This document shows, piece by piece, positions 56,501 to 64,000 of a stretch of DNA of 64,000 bases. Numbering within the stretch: position 1 is the first letter of the stretch; the number at the start of each line of letters is the position of its first letter. The translations under genes and the position numbers were made by a program. Below the pieces are notes generated by a model, which saw nothing but the letters and a program-made list of their open reading frames with translations, did not search any database and had not been told where the DNA came from. The stretch is from Brachycybe producta (lineage: Eukaryota; Arthropoda; Diplopoda; Playtdesmida; Andrognathidae), in assembly GCA_036925085.1 (NCBI GenBank), contig JAUPFP010000041.1:1580001-1644000 (forward strand), in the 5' to 3' direction.

Positions 56501-58934
56501 GCAACATAAACAAAGCGAGTAAGATGAAGAAAATACTGCAAACCATAATATAATAACTTAATACGCATGAGCAAAAGCAAAAGTCAAAGCTTTACTCTTC
56601 AAAATTAGGCCAAACTTTGAATGTCTTTTAGCAACTAGAAGAGTAGCTCAAATACTTATGGACTATTTTCATGTTGATATCTCTCAAAGCTCTTTATGCG
56701 AGTTTGAAACTGGTTCAACTTTAAGAAGCAGGCGACGCTTAGCAGAAGATATTTTTAAATTGTTTGGCTTTAAAATGTTTCTTTTGAAAGATAACAGCAT
56801 GAAACTACTCTTTAAGTGATTGAGCAGCCCGTTCTAGTTTTTAAAACACTTTCTAGTTTCTCTTAATTTTACTCCTGAACGACAGAATAATCAGAGTTTG
56901 AAAATCAGCCGTTCGTAAACCATCTTAAGTAGTAAATATGTTTTGGCATGAATACAGTAGAGCGTCGATTATCGGAACCAATTTCTTTTTTTACTTATTC
57001 TTACTAAAATACTACTTATGGAAATAAAAAAATGTCTTTGCAGTCAGTTTTTTCTTACTTTTCTCCACTTTTTTTTTGTAATGAGTTTGATTATATATCT
57101 GACAGTGTGACCCTCGTGCTAGATGAACTTCAGTGGGAATCACTAGCAAACCGTCGAGCTGAACAAAGCCTTGCCCTTCTTGAATACTTGCTAGTTCCAG
57201 ACAACAGATCATTGTTTAAATGGAATTCTTACTAAAAATCCCCGTATATCTAGAAATGGACATCCAAAGGCTATTAGAGAAATAGGAGCTAGAACTGTTG
57301 CCATATTTGTGGTCTTTCTTTCCAAATGGATTTAGACTATGGAATGCTCTTCCAGCACATAGTTCTATTTTAGGACGAGTTCAATTTGACGATGATGTCT
57401 ACGCCACGTCTCAGTGACAACCATTTGTGATTGGGAATTGTCCCCCCCCCTGCCACATGGCTCTCGAGCTGATTGCGGGTGTACTTGATTGAATTAAATA
57501 TGAGCTTTTGATTATAGAACTAGTCATGTCCGATAATCGACGTTCTACTGTACATAGCTGGTGATGAAAGAATGCACAGCACTTTCTATGACAGCCTTAC
57601 TGAAATTTGGTTTCTTTTAAAGGCTTGAAAAAATAACGAAATGTAACTCATTATTTGAATTTTGTACATTTTAAACTAGTGTTTTTAAAATTGGGGTCCG
57701 CAGACCACTGGTGGAACCATAGAGGTGTGCCAGGTGGTCCGCAGACGAAACCGTAAAAAAATATTTTTACACTCCAACTGTTAAAACGGAAGTTAGAGAG
57801 AGAGAGAAAAAAAAAACAGATTATAGCCCACTACGTCAACAATAATTCTCTGATATAACCGTCATTGTGCTCTACGAAGTGCGCCCTATTACTGGCACAA
57901 GGCGACTTCAGTACAGTGCAAGCACAAATGGGTCTGTGGTCCACATGTGAATCGATCAAATTATTCTAGTGTTCCGCCAGTGAGAAAACGTTTGAGAAAC
58001 CCTTGATTTCTAAAATAAAATACGTGAAGATTTATACATCGATGTACGAAACGCTGTTTTCGTCATATTTATCCATCCCTGTTGCCAACGTCTGTTCGAA
58101 ATATTCAAAAACCTTCTACACAACTCAAGTACGTGAACGCAACTGAACAAACAACCACTGTTTGTAGGCTTCGTTCGACAAATACCTTTCTTTTTACAGA
58201 CGACTCTATTGAAATTGCCTGTGATTATACGAGCCACTTCATACGAACCACTTTCTATCCACAACAAAAAAGTGTCTGTTTTTAGCCGACCATCGATTGC
58301 ATTGTGGATGATCACACGAGATACAGATCATACCGTCAGCGTTTTTGTTTTTACTCCTCAGTGGCGACGAAAACACAAGTGGCGAACACCGCCTACAGTT
58401 TGTGTCAATTGTGATAAAAGTCATACCAGTACCTGATGGTCCCTTGAAGCAAGCCGCGTTAAACATTATTACCCGCTACTCTGCGCCAACATAAAGTGTT
58501 CCGTGTGAAGTGGCTCTAAAAGCAAACGTATAGACCTACGGCGACCGTCGTCTGGCTGTTTACAACTGAAAACGAACACAAACGGGAAGATTTCTTAGCA
58601 ATGATGATGCAGACCGCGCACTTAAACCCCACTTAAAAGGCGGGTCGGTTGGTGGGCTTGTATAATTATTATTGGCTACGGGGCGCGGGTACAGTAGGTA
58701 AACATAGTTAAGACCATTAACCTCGGCGACCACTGTCGGGTGTGTATACATACAACAACTAAACACAGCGTTTCAAATGCATCAAACAAAACCTTAATGT
58801 TAAAACGCTGCCAGTAGAACATCATTGCCTTCAGAATTGTATATTCAAAGCTTTAAATAAAATAAAATAATGGTGGAAAATATTAAAACATTAGAAAACT
58901 TACCAGGATAAACATCAAACAACGCGTGCGCCAT
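44580..58934 (-). CDS. ZNF341: ZNF341 orthologue, C2H2 zinc-finger transcription factor, eleven exons
   Basis: Exons 58904-58934, 56172-56395, 55845-56045, 55360-55776, 53354-53518, 53100-53258, 51695-51832, 51410-51609, 48516-48954, 48338-48442 and 44580-45353 join in phase to 950 codons (human about 850). The start [10 protein letters not shown] and first finger ([19 protein letters not shown]2HC) match ZNF341 closely. After a low-complexity linker come [117 protein letters not shown] and two last fingers, about 13 in all including atypical ones. The 258-codon last exon is basic, then acidic, with a Q6 run. Human ZNF341 is a nuclear activator of STAT1 and STAT3 transcription; whether that role holds here is unknown. 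All finger Cys/His ligands are present. The exon-3 donor (ACT|GTAGTC) is the least certain join. Confidence 0.95.
45440..45655. repeat. Dispersed repeat, copy 2 (AACCGGTT-rich)
   Basis: Matches 16010-16390 in word order (GTTCCCAATAT, GAATCTACC, CCTATACTGGCGAATTGGTT). In ZNF341 intron 10. Confidence 0.6.
45848..46110. repeat. Paired 'agtgggGTAACCCGTCATA' motifs
   Basis: ACTAGTGGAGTAACCCATCA at 45845 and ACTAGTGGGGTAACCCGTCA at 46069 are direct near-copies, each followed by an inverted TGACGGG/ACGGG word. They may be the edges of a small mobile element. Class unknown. Confidence 0.45.
46183..46340 (+). repeat. Homopyrimidine tandem repeat, 58-bp unit
   Basis: Three copies (starting 46183, 46241 and 46299) of a unit beginning CTCCCACTTTTCTCTCTCTC and ending CTTTCCAACCTTTTCTCCTC. 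The plus strand is almost wholly pyrimidine over 150 bp, which favours triplex (H-DNA) structures. Confidence 0.85.
46350..47000. other. ZNF341 intron 10, no gene recognised
   Basis: Short TA and CA runs near 46445-46485. 'gcagtgttgggaaggcagaatggcc' at 46706 resembles 38223 (cagcattgggaaggcagattgg), a shared hAT-type flank. Nothing coding seen. Confidence 0.35.
47005..47203. repeat. Alternating purine-pyrimidine array 1
   Basis: About 200 bp built of GTGTACATGTGCGTACACAT-type words, with purine and pyrimidine alternating almost without a break (one break is 'gcatttgcg'). All reading frames give Cys/His/Val/Thr-rich nonsense, which is an artefact of the repeat. Confidence 0.9.
47206..47613. 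repeat. Spacer between the two alternating arrays, with terminal direct repeats
   Basis: The left end (about 47215-47300) and right end (about 47525-47613) are diverged direct copies (TTGAAGTGTAACTATGGTTC... versus TTGAAGTGCTTGTGTGATTC..., both ending near GAATTCATTTGCAAGTG / AAATTCATTGCATGTG). Between them lies the repeat shared with 19550-19690. Confidence 0.6.
47615..47893. repeat. Alternating purine-pyrimidine array 2
   Basis: Same type as array 1, about 280 bp, with units such as ACGTGTGTACATGTGCGTAC and ACATGTGTGC. A long near-perfect alternation of this kind favours left-handed Z-DNA. Confidence 0.9.
47900..48337. other. ZNF341 intron 10, no feature recognised
   Basis: Nothing recognised up to the ZNF341 exon-10 donor. 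Confidence 0.35.
49374..49463 (-). mobile_element. tRNA-derived SINE head
   Basis: The minus strand reads GCCTCGGTAGTGCAGTG (A-box-like), then CCTCCGCTTGTC, then GTTTCAAATCCCTGG (B-box-like). It aligns with the SINE at 59084 (GCCTCGGTAGCGCAATGG, TTTCCGCTTGTGAGG, GGGTTTGAATCCTGG). In ZNF341 intron 8. Confidence 0.7.
49985..50097. mobile_element. Small palindromic MITE
   Basis: ATCCATTTGATGTAATTGTC and its complement (GACAATTACACCAAATGGAT) form the ends of a 113-bp hairpin in ZNF341 intron 8, with further inner pairing (ACGAAATGTAT / ATACACATTACG). Non-coding. Confidence 0.75.
50100..51405. other. ZNF341 intron 8, repeat debris
   Basis: No gene. 'ccagtagcacaaccaggattgttagccgggggggg' (51018-51062) and 'ccccgtggttgcgccactgggg' (51149-51170) are inverted ends of a hAT-type MITE of about 150 bp; the target duplication was not resolved. 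Confidence 0.45.
52040..52191. mobile_element. MITE flanked by TTAA
   Basis: Ends GGCTCGGGAGACGAGATGAT and ATCTCGTGTCCTGAGCC are imperfect inverted repeats with TTAA on both sides (52036-52039 and 52192-52195). 152 bp in ZNF341 intron 6. The centre contains GGCCGTTACG/TAACGGCC. Confidence 0.75.
53585..54115. mobile_element. Probable hAT-type MITE in ZNF341 intron 4
   Basis: 'ctagaccagtgatccccaa' (53587) and '...acagtggtccacaattc' (54069) resemble the CAGTGGTTCCCAAA ends of hAT/Charlie-type elements, but they read in the same direction, so this may be two partial elements. No target duplication seen. Confidence 0.35.
54120..54808. other. ZNF341 intron 4, no feature recognised
   Basis: AT-rich. 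Nothing recognised. Confidence 0.35.
54810..55028. mobile_element. Hairpin MITE
   Basis: The left half (CTCTCGTAATCTTCATGTGA, CAGAATAGTGACATC, TGTACCACAATGCAATG) is matched by the inverted right half (CATTGCATTGTGGTACA, GTCACGTCACTATTC, CGCATGAAGATAACGAGAG). About 219 bp, centre near 54919, in ZNF341 intron 4. Confidence 0.75.
56955..57550. mobile_element. Tigger-like element in ZNF341 intron 1
   Basis: Ends CAGTAGAGCGTCGATTATC and GATAATCGACGTTCTACTG are inverted repeats, flanked by TA (56953-56954 and 57551-57552), typical of Tigger/pogo elements. At 596 bp it is deleted. A 67-codon open stretch inside (57032-57235) is not clearly transposase. Confidence 0.85.
57685..58003. mobile_element. 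hAT-type MITE
   Basis: 'ggggtccgcagaccactggtgg' near the left and 'ccgccagtgagaaaacgtttgagaaaccctt' near the right match the usual CAGGGGTCCGC / GTTTGAGAAACCCTG ends of hAT (Charlie-type) elements. The internal GAGAGAGA run is a microsatellite. Borders are approximate. Confidence 0.55.
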
Positions 58935-58936
58935 TT
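58926..58936 (-). promoter_or_regulatory. ZNF341: YY1-like motif over the ZNF341 start codon
   Basis: AAAATGGCGCA spans the ATG, matching the YY1 core AANATGGCG in the orientation often seen at start codons of animal genes. Upstream (58940-59000) are GATTGGCGGC and GCCGCC words and no TATA box. Seen in sequence; function inferred. Confidence 0.4.
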
Positions 58937-59083
58937 TGAATAATTGGCACTCACGCTATCAGCCGCCGAATTAAGATGTTAGCTGCCATTTGATTGGCGG
59001 CTAATTTAAAAAATTTGGTTACTGCGCTTTAGAGCGGTATATTCAAAAACCTTATTGACAGTGAGCCCTTCGCTTTTGCCGAT

Positions 59084-59511
59084 GCCTCGGTAGCGCAATG
59101 GGGAAGGTTTCCGCTTGTGAGGATGCGGGTCCCGGGTTTGAATCCTGGCAAGTGCATGTGGATGTTTGTGTTGTCCTGCATTGATTTGATTTGTATTGAA
59201 TATTGACTTGGAATGGAAAAATACTAGCGTTTGCACATTAGAATTAGTAGAGCGCATGCGCATTACCATCTTATTGTTTTTATATAGGAAAACTAACCTA
59301 ACCTAACCTATAGTGAACATCTCATCGGCAGTTTCCATTGGTGATCAATAGATGGTAATGCGCATGCGCTCTACTAATTCTAATGGGCAAACGCTAGTTG
59401 GAAAAATGCCTTGTGTTTGAAAAAATTGCCTTTGTATTGAACTGTCTTGTATGTCCCTGAAAATGACCTCGATGTTGATGGGGACGTTAAGCAACTACTA
59501 ATAAACAAAGA
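59084..59511 (+). mobile_element. tRNA-derived SINE
   Basis: The head has an A-box-like word (TAGCGCAATGG, 59091) and a B-box-like GGGTTTGAATCCTGG (about 59135-59149). It lacks paired acceptor stems, so it is not a tRNA gene. The body ends in GTTGATGGGGACGTTAAGCA then ACTACTAATAAACAAA, a LINE-type 3' tail. A 176-bp MITE (59223-59398) is inserted, with a 9-bp duplication. A second head copy is at 49374-49463. Confidence 0.75.
59223..59398. mobile_element. MITE nested in the SINE, 9-bp target duplication
   Basis: Ends ACTAGCGTTTGC and GCAAACGCTAGT are perfect, continuing inward (ATTAGAATTAGTAGAGCGCA and complement) to about 50 bp with one extra base. Flanked by the exact 9-bp repeat TGGAAAAAT (59214-59222 and 59399-59407). 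The loop contains (CTAAC)n/(CCTAA)n, about three units. Distinct in sequence from MITE-9. Confidence 0.9.
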
Positions 59512-59606
59512 AGCCATTCTTTCAGCAAGTTTGACTGCATAGAGTGCCTATTCTATTCATATTCAATTACTGTGGCTTTGATATTTGAATTAGCCCACCT
59601 GCCACG

Positions 59607-59813
59607 ACAGGCAGTTAGAAATCGGGGACAACTTCAGTTGGCTACGCCCTTGTTATGATGACCGGCAACTTCCAATTGGTTTGTTGTGTGGTTCGACGTT
59701 GAAAAGGGCGGAGCATGTGCCGTCAGACTACATAACCAACCAATTAGAAGTTGCGTTCGTCATAACGAGGTCGGAGCCAACTAAAGTTCTCCCCGATTTC
59801 TAACTGCGCCTGT
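59607..59813. mobile_element. MITE-9 family, copy 3
   Basis: 207 bp with ends ACAGGCAGTTAGAAATCGGG and TTTCTAACTGCGCCTGT, flanked by the exact 9-bp repeat CCTGCCACG (59598-59606 and 59814-59822). The central CRE-like palindrome is altered (TGCCGTCA). Confidence 0.9.
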
Positions 59814-59844
59814 CCTGCCACGTGGCTTTCGAGCTGATTGCATG

Positions 59845-60051
59845 ACAGGCAATTAGAAATCGGGACATACAGAAGTTGGGTGCCGCCCTTTTTATGACAA
59901 ACAGCAACTTCTAATTGGTTTGTTGTGTGGTTCGACGTTGAAAAGGGCGGAGCATGTGACGTCAGACTACATAACCGACAAATTAGAAGTTGTCGGTCGT
60001 CATAACAAGGGCGGAGCCAACTGAAGTTCTCCCCGATTTCTCATTGCCTGT
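59845..60051. mobile_element. MITE-9 family, copy 4
   Basis: 207 bp with ends ACAGGCAATTAGAAATCGGG and TTTCTCATTGCCTGT; central TGACGTCA retained. Only CATG is shared by the two flanks, so the 9-bp duplication is absent or decayed. It lies 31 bp from copy 3, in the same orientation. Confidence 0.85.
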
Positions 60052-60205
60052 CATGAGAAGTCCCTTCATTTTTAAATTTCTTCTTATGATTGTAATGACT
60101 TATTTTAAATTTTAAAAATCATTTTGGCAATCGTTATGTAAATCTTGTCTTGACAATATTTTAACAAAAAAAATTCTGGGAGTTATGGTCTTTTTAAAAA
60201 TTATT

Positions 60206-61165
60206 TAAATTAAGAAACAAAATAAAAGCAAGGGTAATATTTTTGCGCACAATCATTGAGAAGAGAGGGGGGGGGCAGCACCAAATACAACTGGGGCGCA
60301 AATTTTAAGTCTTGCCTAGGATGCATGGAAATCTTGCAACGGCCCTATAGGGATCCTTATAAGATAGTTAAGCAAACTATATAGCTTTGTACAGAAGTGC
60401 ATTTACATATGTCTTTGCTCCAATGATGACTTGGTTAACGATGTTTAAATTAATGATATGATTTTCGAGAACGCATCCTTATCCATAACACACGAATGTT
60501 TACAGATGTGCAAAAAAAAAAAAAAACGCCCGAAAACTGAAAACAAAAGACATGCAAGAATTTTTATTGTAATCTGCTATTGTGAATTTAGATTTTAAAT
60601 TCAATAAAACAAACCAAATAATACTAAGAATCAACATGTATGTTTGGCGAATCTTTACGTCCGGCTGCTAACCTGACGTCGATCCTAGCTCCCTTTTGTA
60701 CCCAGGTTAGGGACCGGCAATGGCGGGGTTAGGGTTTTGGTCTTTCTCGAGTATTTTACTTCCTCAGTACCCTCCATAACTGGCGAGCATCCTCCTAACC
60801 TCCACCCGTGGAGGCACCCGATGAAGACCAGCAACGACACGAGAATAAGACAAACCAAATATAATAAATAAAATAAGCTAGAAATATTGTTAAAGTTTTA
60901 AAAAAACTATGACAACGACTTAGAAGTTCCGTCATAATTGTGAGAAAAATTCAACTGATGAACGCAAAAACCTTTTATTAAAGTACAACAAAAGTTTAAA
61001 ACTGTAAAATACATTTTGTACAATTTTAAGTTGATAACCCGATTCAGTTATTGTATCTAAAGAAATTTAAAACATCGGTATTTTTTACCTGATAATCAAT
61101 TCGAAATTTGGACAAACCATAAACCGAACATTCATCCATCCCACTTACATACAGTAAATGTAAAA
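60206..61165. other. No gene recognised
   Basis: AT-rich except for a compact GC-richer piece at 60660-60840 (CCCAGGTTAGGGACCGGCAA, CTCCACCCGTGGAGGCACCC) that looks like a SINE or LINE body but could not be assigned. Confidence 0.35.
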
Positions 61166-61177
61166 ACACTTCTTACT

Positions 61178-61598
61178 CTTAATCCACTTGTTGCATTTCT
61201 GCGTATTGTGTCCCCGATGCGTATCAATGGATACAGCTAGCGTAGCACCGTTCCGTATCAAAATATGCTACAAAGAAACGCAACGAACCCGATCGGTCAT
61301 TTGTCGGTTTTTTCCCGGTCACATCAAAGAAATGATACGATACCCGGTGGAGTAAGTTGGGACGGGCAGCGCGCTCGGTCACTCCGTTGCATAATAAGAC
61401 TATTTGTTCATAGGTGTTTGGGAACTGAATGGGAACTAAATGAACCGGGGACGTCTGCAATCTCGTATAGTGCATTTTGAAACGCAACGCATTGATGATA
61501 CAAGAAACACCGAGTAGTGTGTACACCGTATCCGTATCAGTGAATGATATGGGTACGATACGCAACGGTGATACGATCAGCTAAACCGCAACAAGTGG
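61178..61598. mobile_element. Inverted-repeat element
   Basis: AATCCACTTGTTGC (61180) and GCAACAAGTGGAT (61588) are inverted ends. Inside, GATGCGTATC / GATACGCAAC and CCGTATCA / TGATACGA also pair. About 420 bp; open frames within are incidental. Confidence 0.6.
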
Positions 61599-61599
61599 A

Positions 61600-63505
61600 T
61601 ACAATTAAGCCTTACAAAAGTGAAACATCAAACTGTAAAACGGTCATTTATGTCTTTGAAAAACTAACTATTTCAAGTCGATCTAATTTTCAACTATTGT
61701 TTTCAGTTTAGCCATTATTCCCTGACAGAATAAATATTAAAAAAACAATTAACTGACTTGCATATTGCGTAGTTCCAGAAAGTTCTACGTAATGCAACGT
61801 AAAATACACAAAGAAATTAACCAAGTGAATAAAAAAGTGTCTTTCGTAAAACGAATATTAAGAAAAAGTTGAAAGGGTTTTAGAAACTAGGAGGGCAGCT
61901 CAATCACTTAAATATGATTTTCATATGACTAGCTTTCGAAATAAACTTTTTATAGATACAAATTAAAAAATATCGTCTGTTCCAAATAAATGCCCCATAA
62001 AAACTTATATAGAAAGCTCATTTTTTTAAAAAAAAAGTGATTGAGCTACCCTCCTATAGATTCTAAAACACATTCAATTTTTTTTTTCATTTTGCAACTG
62101 AGGCGTTACCACCTTAAAGAAGTTCAGTGACACACTGGCATGTATCAAATAGGTTTGTGACACTGTCACGATTAACTACTAGATTCCGAATGTTACACTT
62201 GTATTTGTCGAAAGATCTTCATCTTCGAAAAAGGTTTTGCTTTCATTAAAAGGGCTAACTTTGGGTATTGTGGGATGGAACAAAACGTTTAGTAAAGGTG
62301 GACACATACACGGTCCAATTTACTGCAATCAAAAGTGTTGAAACCAAGAAATTGGATCGTGTATGCCTGCGTTGCTTCCAACATCCAACACAGCCAAGTA
62401 AAGTAGGATTCACTCTTCTTCAGTTCAGCAAAATACAGTGTTGGAAGGCTTATAAGCCAATCAGGAGCAAAGTATAAATGAGAATATCTAAAGTCAAGGT
62501 TAAATTCCTAAAAATGTTTGATATTTTGTACTGCTGTTAATGATAAAGTCGTTGGTGGATGTACGTATATGTATGCCAGTTTATGTGGACATGTTGACGT
62601 TTCGGTTTATTGGTTTCAACGCTGTTGACAGTGCCGTAACTAGCCTTTCATGTTGGGCCCCCTAAGTAACACAATGGGCTGCTGGGCCCACTCGACGCAA
62701 TCGGTTAACTTAACCTGCATAGCAGAGCATGGCGGCGAAATTGAAAATTTGAAAATATATTTTAAAAGGGTTTTTTGTCAGTTCCATTTCAGTGCCCTCT
62801 TCGTCCTGGGCCCTGTGCACCTGCCTAATTATGGCACTCGCTGTTGATTCCAATAAATGTGACCGTGTATTGTCCACCTTCAGTTAGGATTGAATTAATT
62901 TACAAAAGAACTTCGAGACTAATTTGAAACTAGAAGAGTAAACGAACATACTAAAAACAATTTTCACAAAGATGTAATGTATTTTAAAATACACTTTTTA
63001 TGGAAGTTTAAAAATAACACAATTTGTTAACTTTTTTCGTTAAAAAAACAAAACCAAAAAAAGAGGTGACTGCCTTTTAAAAATACCTTTAAAAGTTAAT
63101 TGATAAAAGATATGTCATGAAATTCTTTCAGCATCTTAATAATAGCAACAGTCCCTGTTGCTATTAAGTGGAAGTGATTTTAGAATTTTAAACCTTGAGT
63201 TTAGTCAAGATTGAAGGTTTGTGTTTGGGAATTTAACATGGTAAAAAAAATTTCAAAATGAAATTGAAAATGAGTTCAAATAATTGCGAAAAGTTTCAAC
63301 ATCTTCGTTTATCTTTTAAGAGTTAAATAAAACTCGTTTGGTGAAAACGAACCAAACAGAAGTCGAGTTCGATCAGATTTAAAGAATCAGTACTGGTTTC
63401 AAAGCCATCTAACATCAACCCTCTAATGTAGCTAGCTTAAAATAAGTTAGAGAACTCTGAAATTTCATGAAGTCTTTCTGCATCTGCTGATATTTCAGTG
63501 TTGAA
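61600..63505. other. No gene recognised
   Basis: AT-rich. 'cgtaactagcctttcatgttgggcccccta' (62635) and 'tcctgggccctgtgcacctg' (62804) are hAT-type MITE remnants. 'GGGAATTTAACATGG' at 63228 is shared with the 29.7-30.1 kb tandem duplication. Confidence 0.35.
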
Positions 63506-63508
63506 CAA

Positions 63509-64000
63509 CATTAACCCCAGGAATATTTTTGTTGAAATACTGTCAAGACTTACCCAACGATCGCCAAAATAATTTTTTTTGTAAATTAAAAATAAGTTAT
63601 TAAAATCTTAAAAACGAAGTGACTTCTACGAGTCACGAAGCAACGGCATTTTAAATTTATAAAAACGAGTGTCTACCCACCTACTTAGCTGCTCATTTTC
63701 AACTCAATACAATCTTCCAATCGGCTCAAAAGCCATGTGACGAGTTGGCTAATTCAAATATCAAAGTACTTTATGGCTTTGATATGAATAGGGAATTGAA
63801 AACAATGTTAGGACTCCAGCAACATCTTAGTAGATAGCTAGACTTTTGTCTTTTTATTGCCAACGTCTGTTGTTTCGTCGAACATCCATCTCTAATAAAG
63901 TCCATTTATGAAAAATCACCTCACGTTTAAGTTTTTTAGAATTTTAATGAATGATTATTAATTTTAAAAATTATGTTGGCGAAATCGTTGGGTAAATCTT
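63509..64000. mobile_element. Large MITE-type repeat, copy running off the window
   Basis: AAGACTTACCCAACGATCGC on the left pairs with GCGAAATCGTTGGGTAAATCTT at the right edge. It aligns with 34309-35095 and lacks the MITE-9 insertion at the matching point (63826), giving an empty site. The right end lies outside the window. Confidence 0.65.

Larger units (their letters stand above)
59540..60205. mobile_element. Large MITE-type repeat carrying two MITE-9 copies
   Basis: The left part (CCTATTCTATTCATATTCAA, TGGCTTTGATATTTGAAT) and right part (GACTTATTTTAAATTTTAAA, TTTTGGCAATCGTTATGTAAATC, TTATGGTCTTTTTA) match the elements at 34309-35095 and from 63509. MITE-9 copies 3 and 4 split it. Ends less clear than in the 34-kb copy. 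Confidence 0.55.

Noticed and set aside
58010-58466. Overlapping ORFs on both strands in ZNF341 intron 1
   Set aside because: Short, mutually overlapping, no domain, and located in a repeat-rich intron.
59084-59160. A tRNA gene
   Set aside because: A-box-like and B-box-like words are present, but no acceptor or anticodon stem pairs properly and the sequence continues into a SINE body with a LINE-type tail.
61224-61565. A 113-codon minus-strand ORF
   Set aside because: It lies wholly within an inverted-repeat element, has no domain and has no splice context.

Overview
The window is animal genomic DNA: AT-rich, with spliced genes on GT-AG introns and very many short transposon-derived repeats. 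Three conserved animal genes can be read exon by exon, all on the minus strand: MYLIP/IDOL (9577-26700), MAF1 (36775-41454) and ZNF341 (44580-58934). A fourth minus-strand gene, a broken gustatory-receptor-like (Gr/GRL) gene, lies at 31325-33039. Gr-type genes together with these three suggest an invertebrate, perhaps an arthropod such as a chelicerate. That placement is inference and I am not sure of it.

Layout. 1-8.7 kb is a patch of decayed retroelements, visibly more GC-rich in parts: a Ty3/Gypsy gag remnant, one possible first exon of a gene leaving the window to the left, and an unrecognised element present as two inverted, diverged copies around a spacer with a 333-bp tandem duplication. 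9.5-26.7 kb is MYLIP, six coding exons with 7.4-kb and 5.2-kb introns full of MITEs and a LINE 3' fragment. 27-31 kb holds a hAT-type element with a nested minisatellite-like foldback, a long-TIR composite element and a Gypsy reverse-transcriptase scrap. 31.3-33.0 kb is the Gr pseudogene, split by a solo LTR with a 4-bp target duplication. 33.5-38.8 kb is repeats and the last MAF1 exon. 39.2-41.5 kb is the rest of MAF1. 43.3-44.3 kb is an unrecognised four-exon reading frame directly downstream of ZNF341. 44.6-58.9 kb is ZNF341, eleven coding exons. 59-64 kb is a SINE and MITE cluster with no gene recognised.

The three intact genes are not a known pathway: MYLIP is an E3 ubiquitin ligase, MAF1 represses RNA polymerase III, and ZNF341 is a zinc-finger transcription factor. 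Their shared strand is notable, but nothing in the sequence shows co-transcription. The most distinctive material is mobile. A MITE family with 9-bp target duplications has four copies, one of them validated by an empty site inside the same window. There are also PIF/Harbinger-like, pogo/Tigger-like and hAT-like non-autonomous elements with readable ends, a foldback family built of internal minisatellite repeats, and two arrays of almost perfectly alternating purine-pyrimidine sequence.
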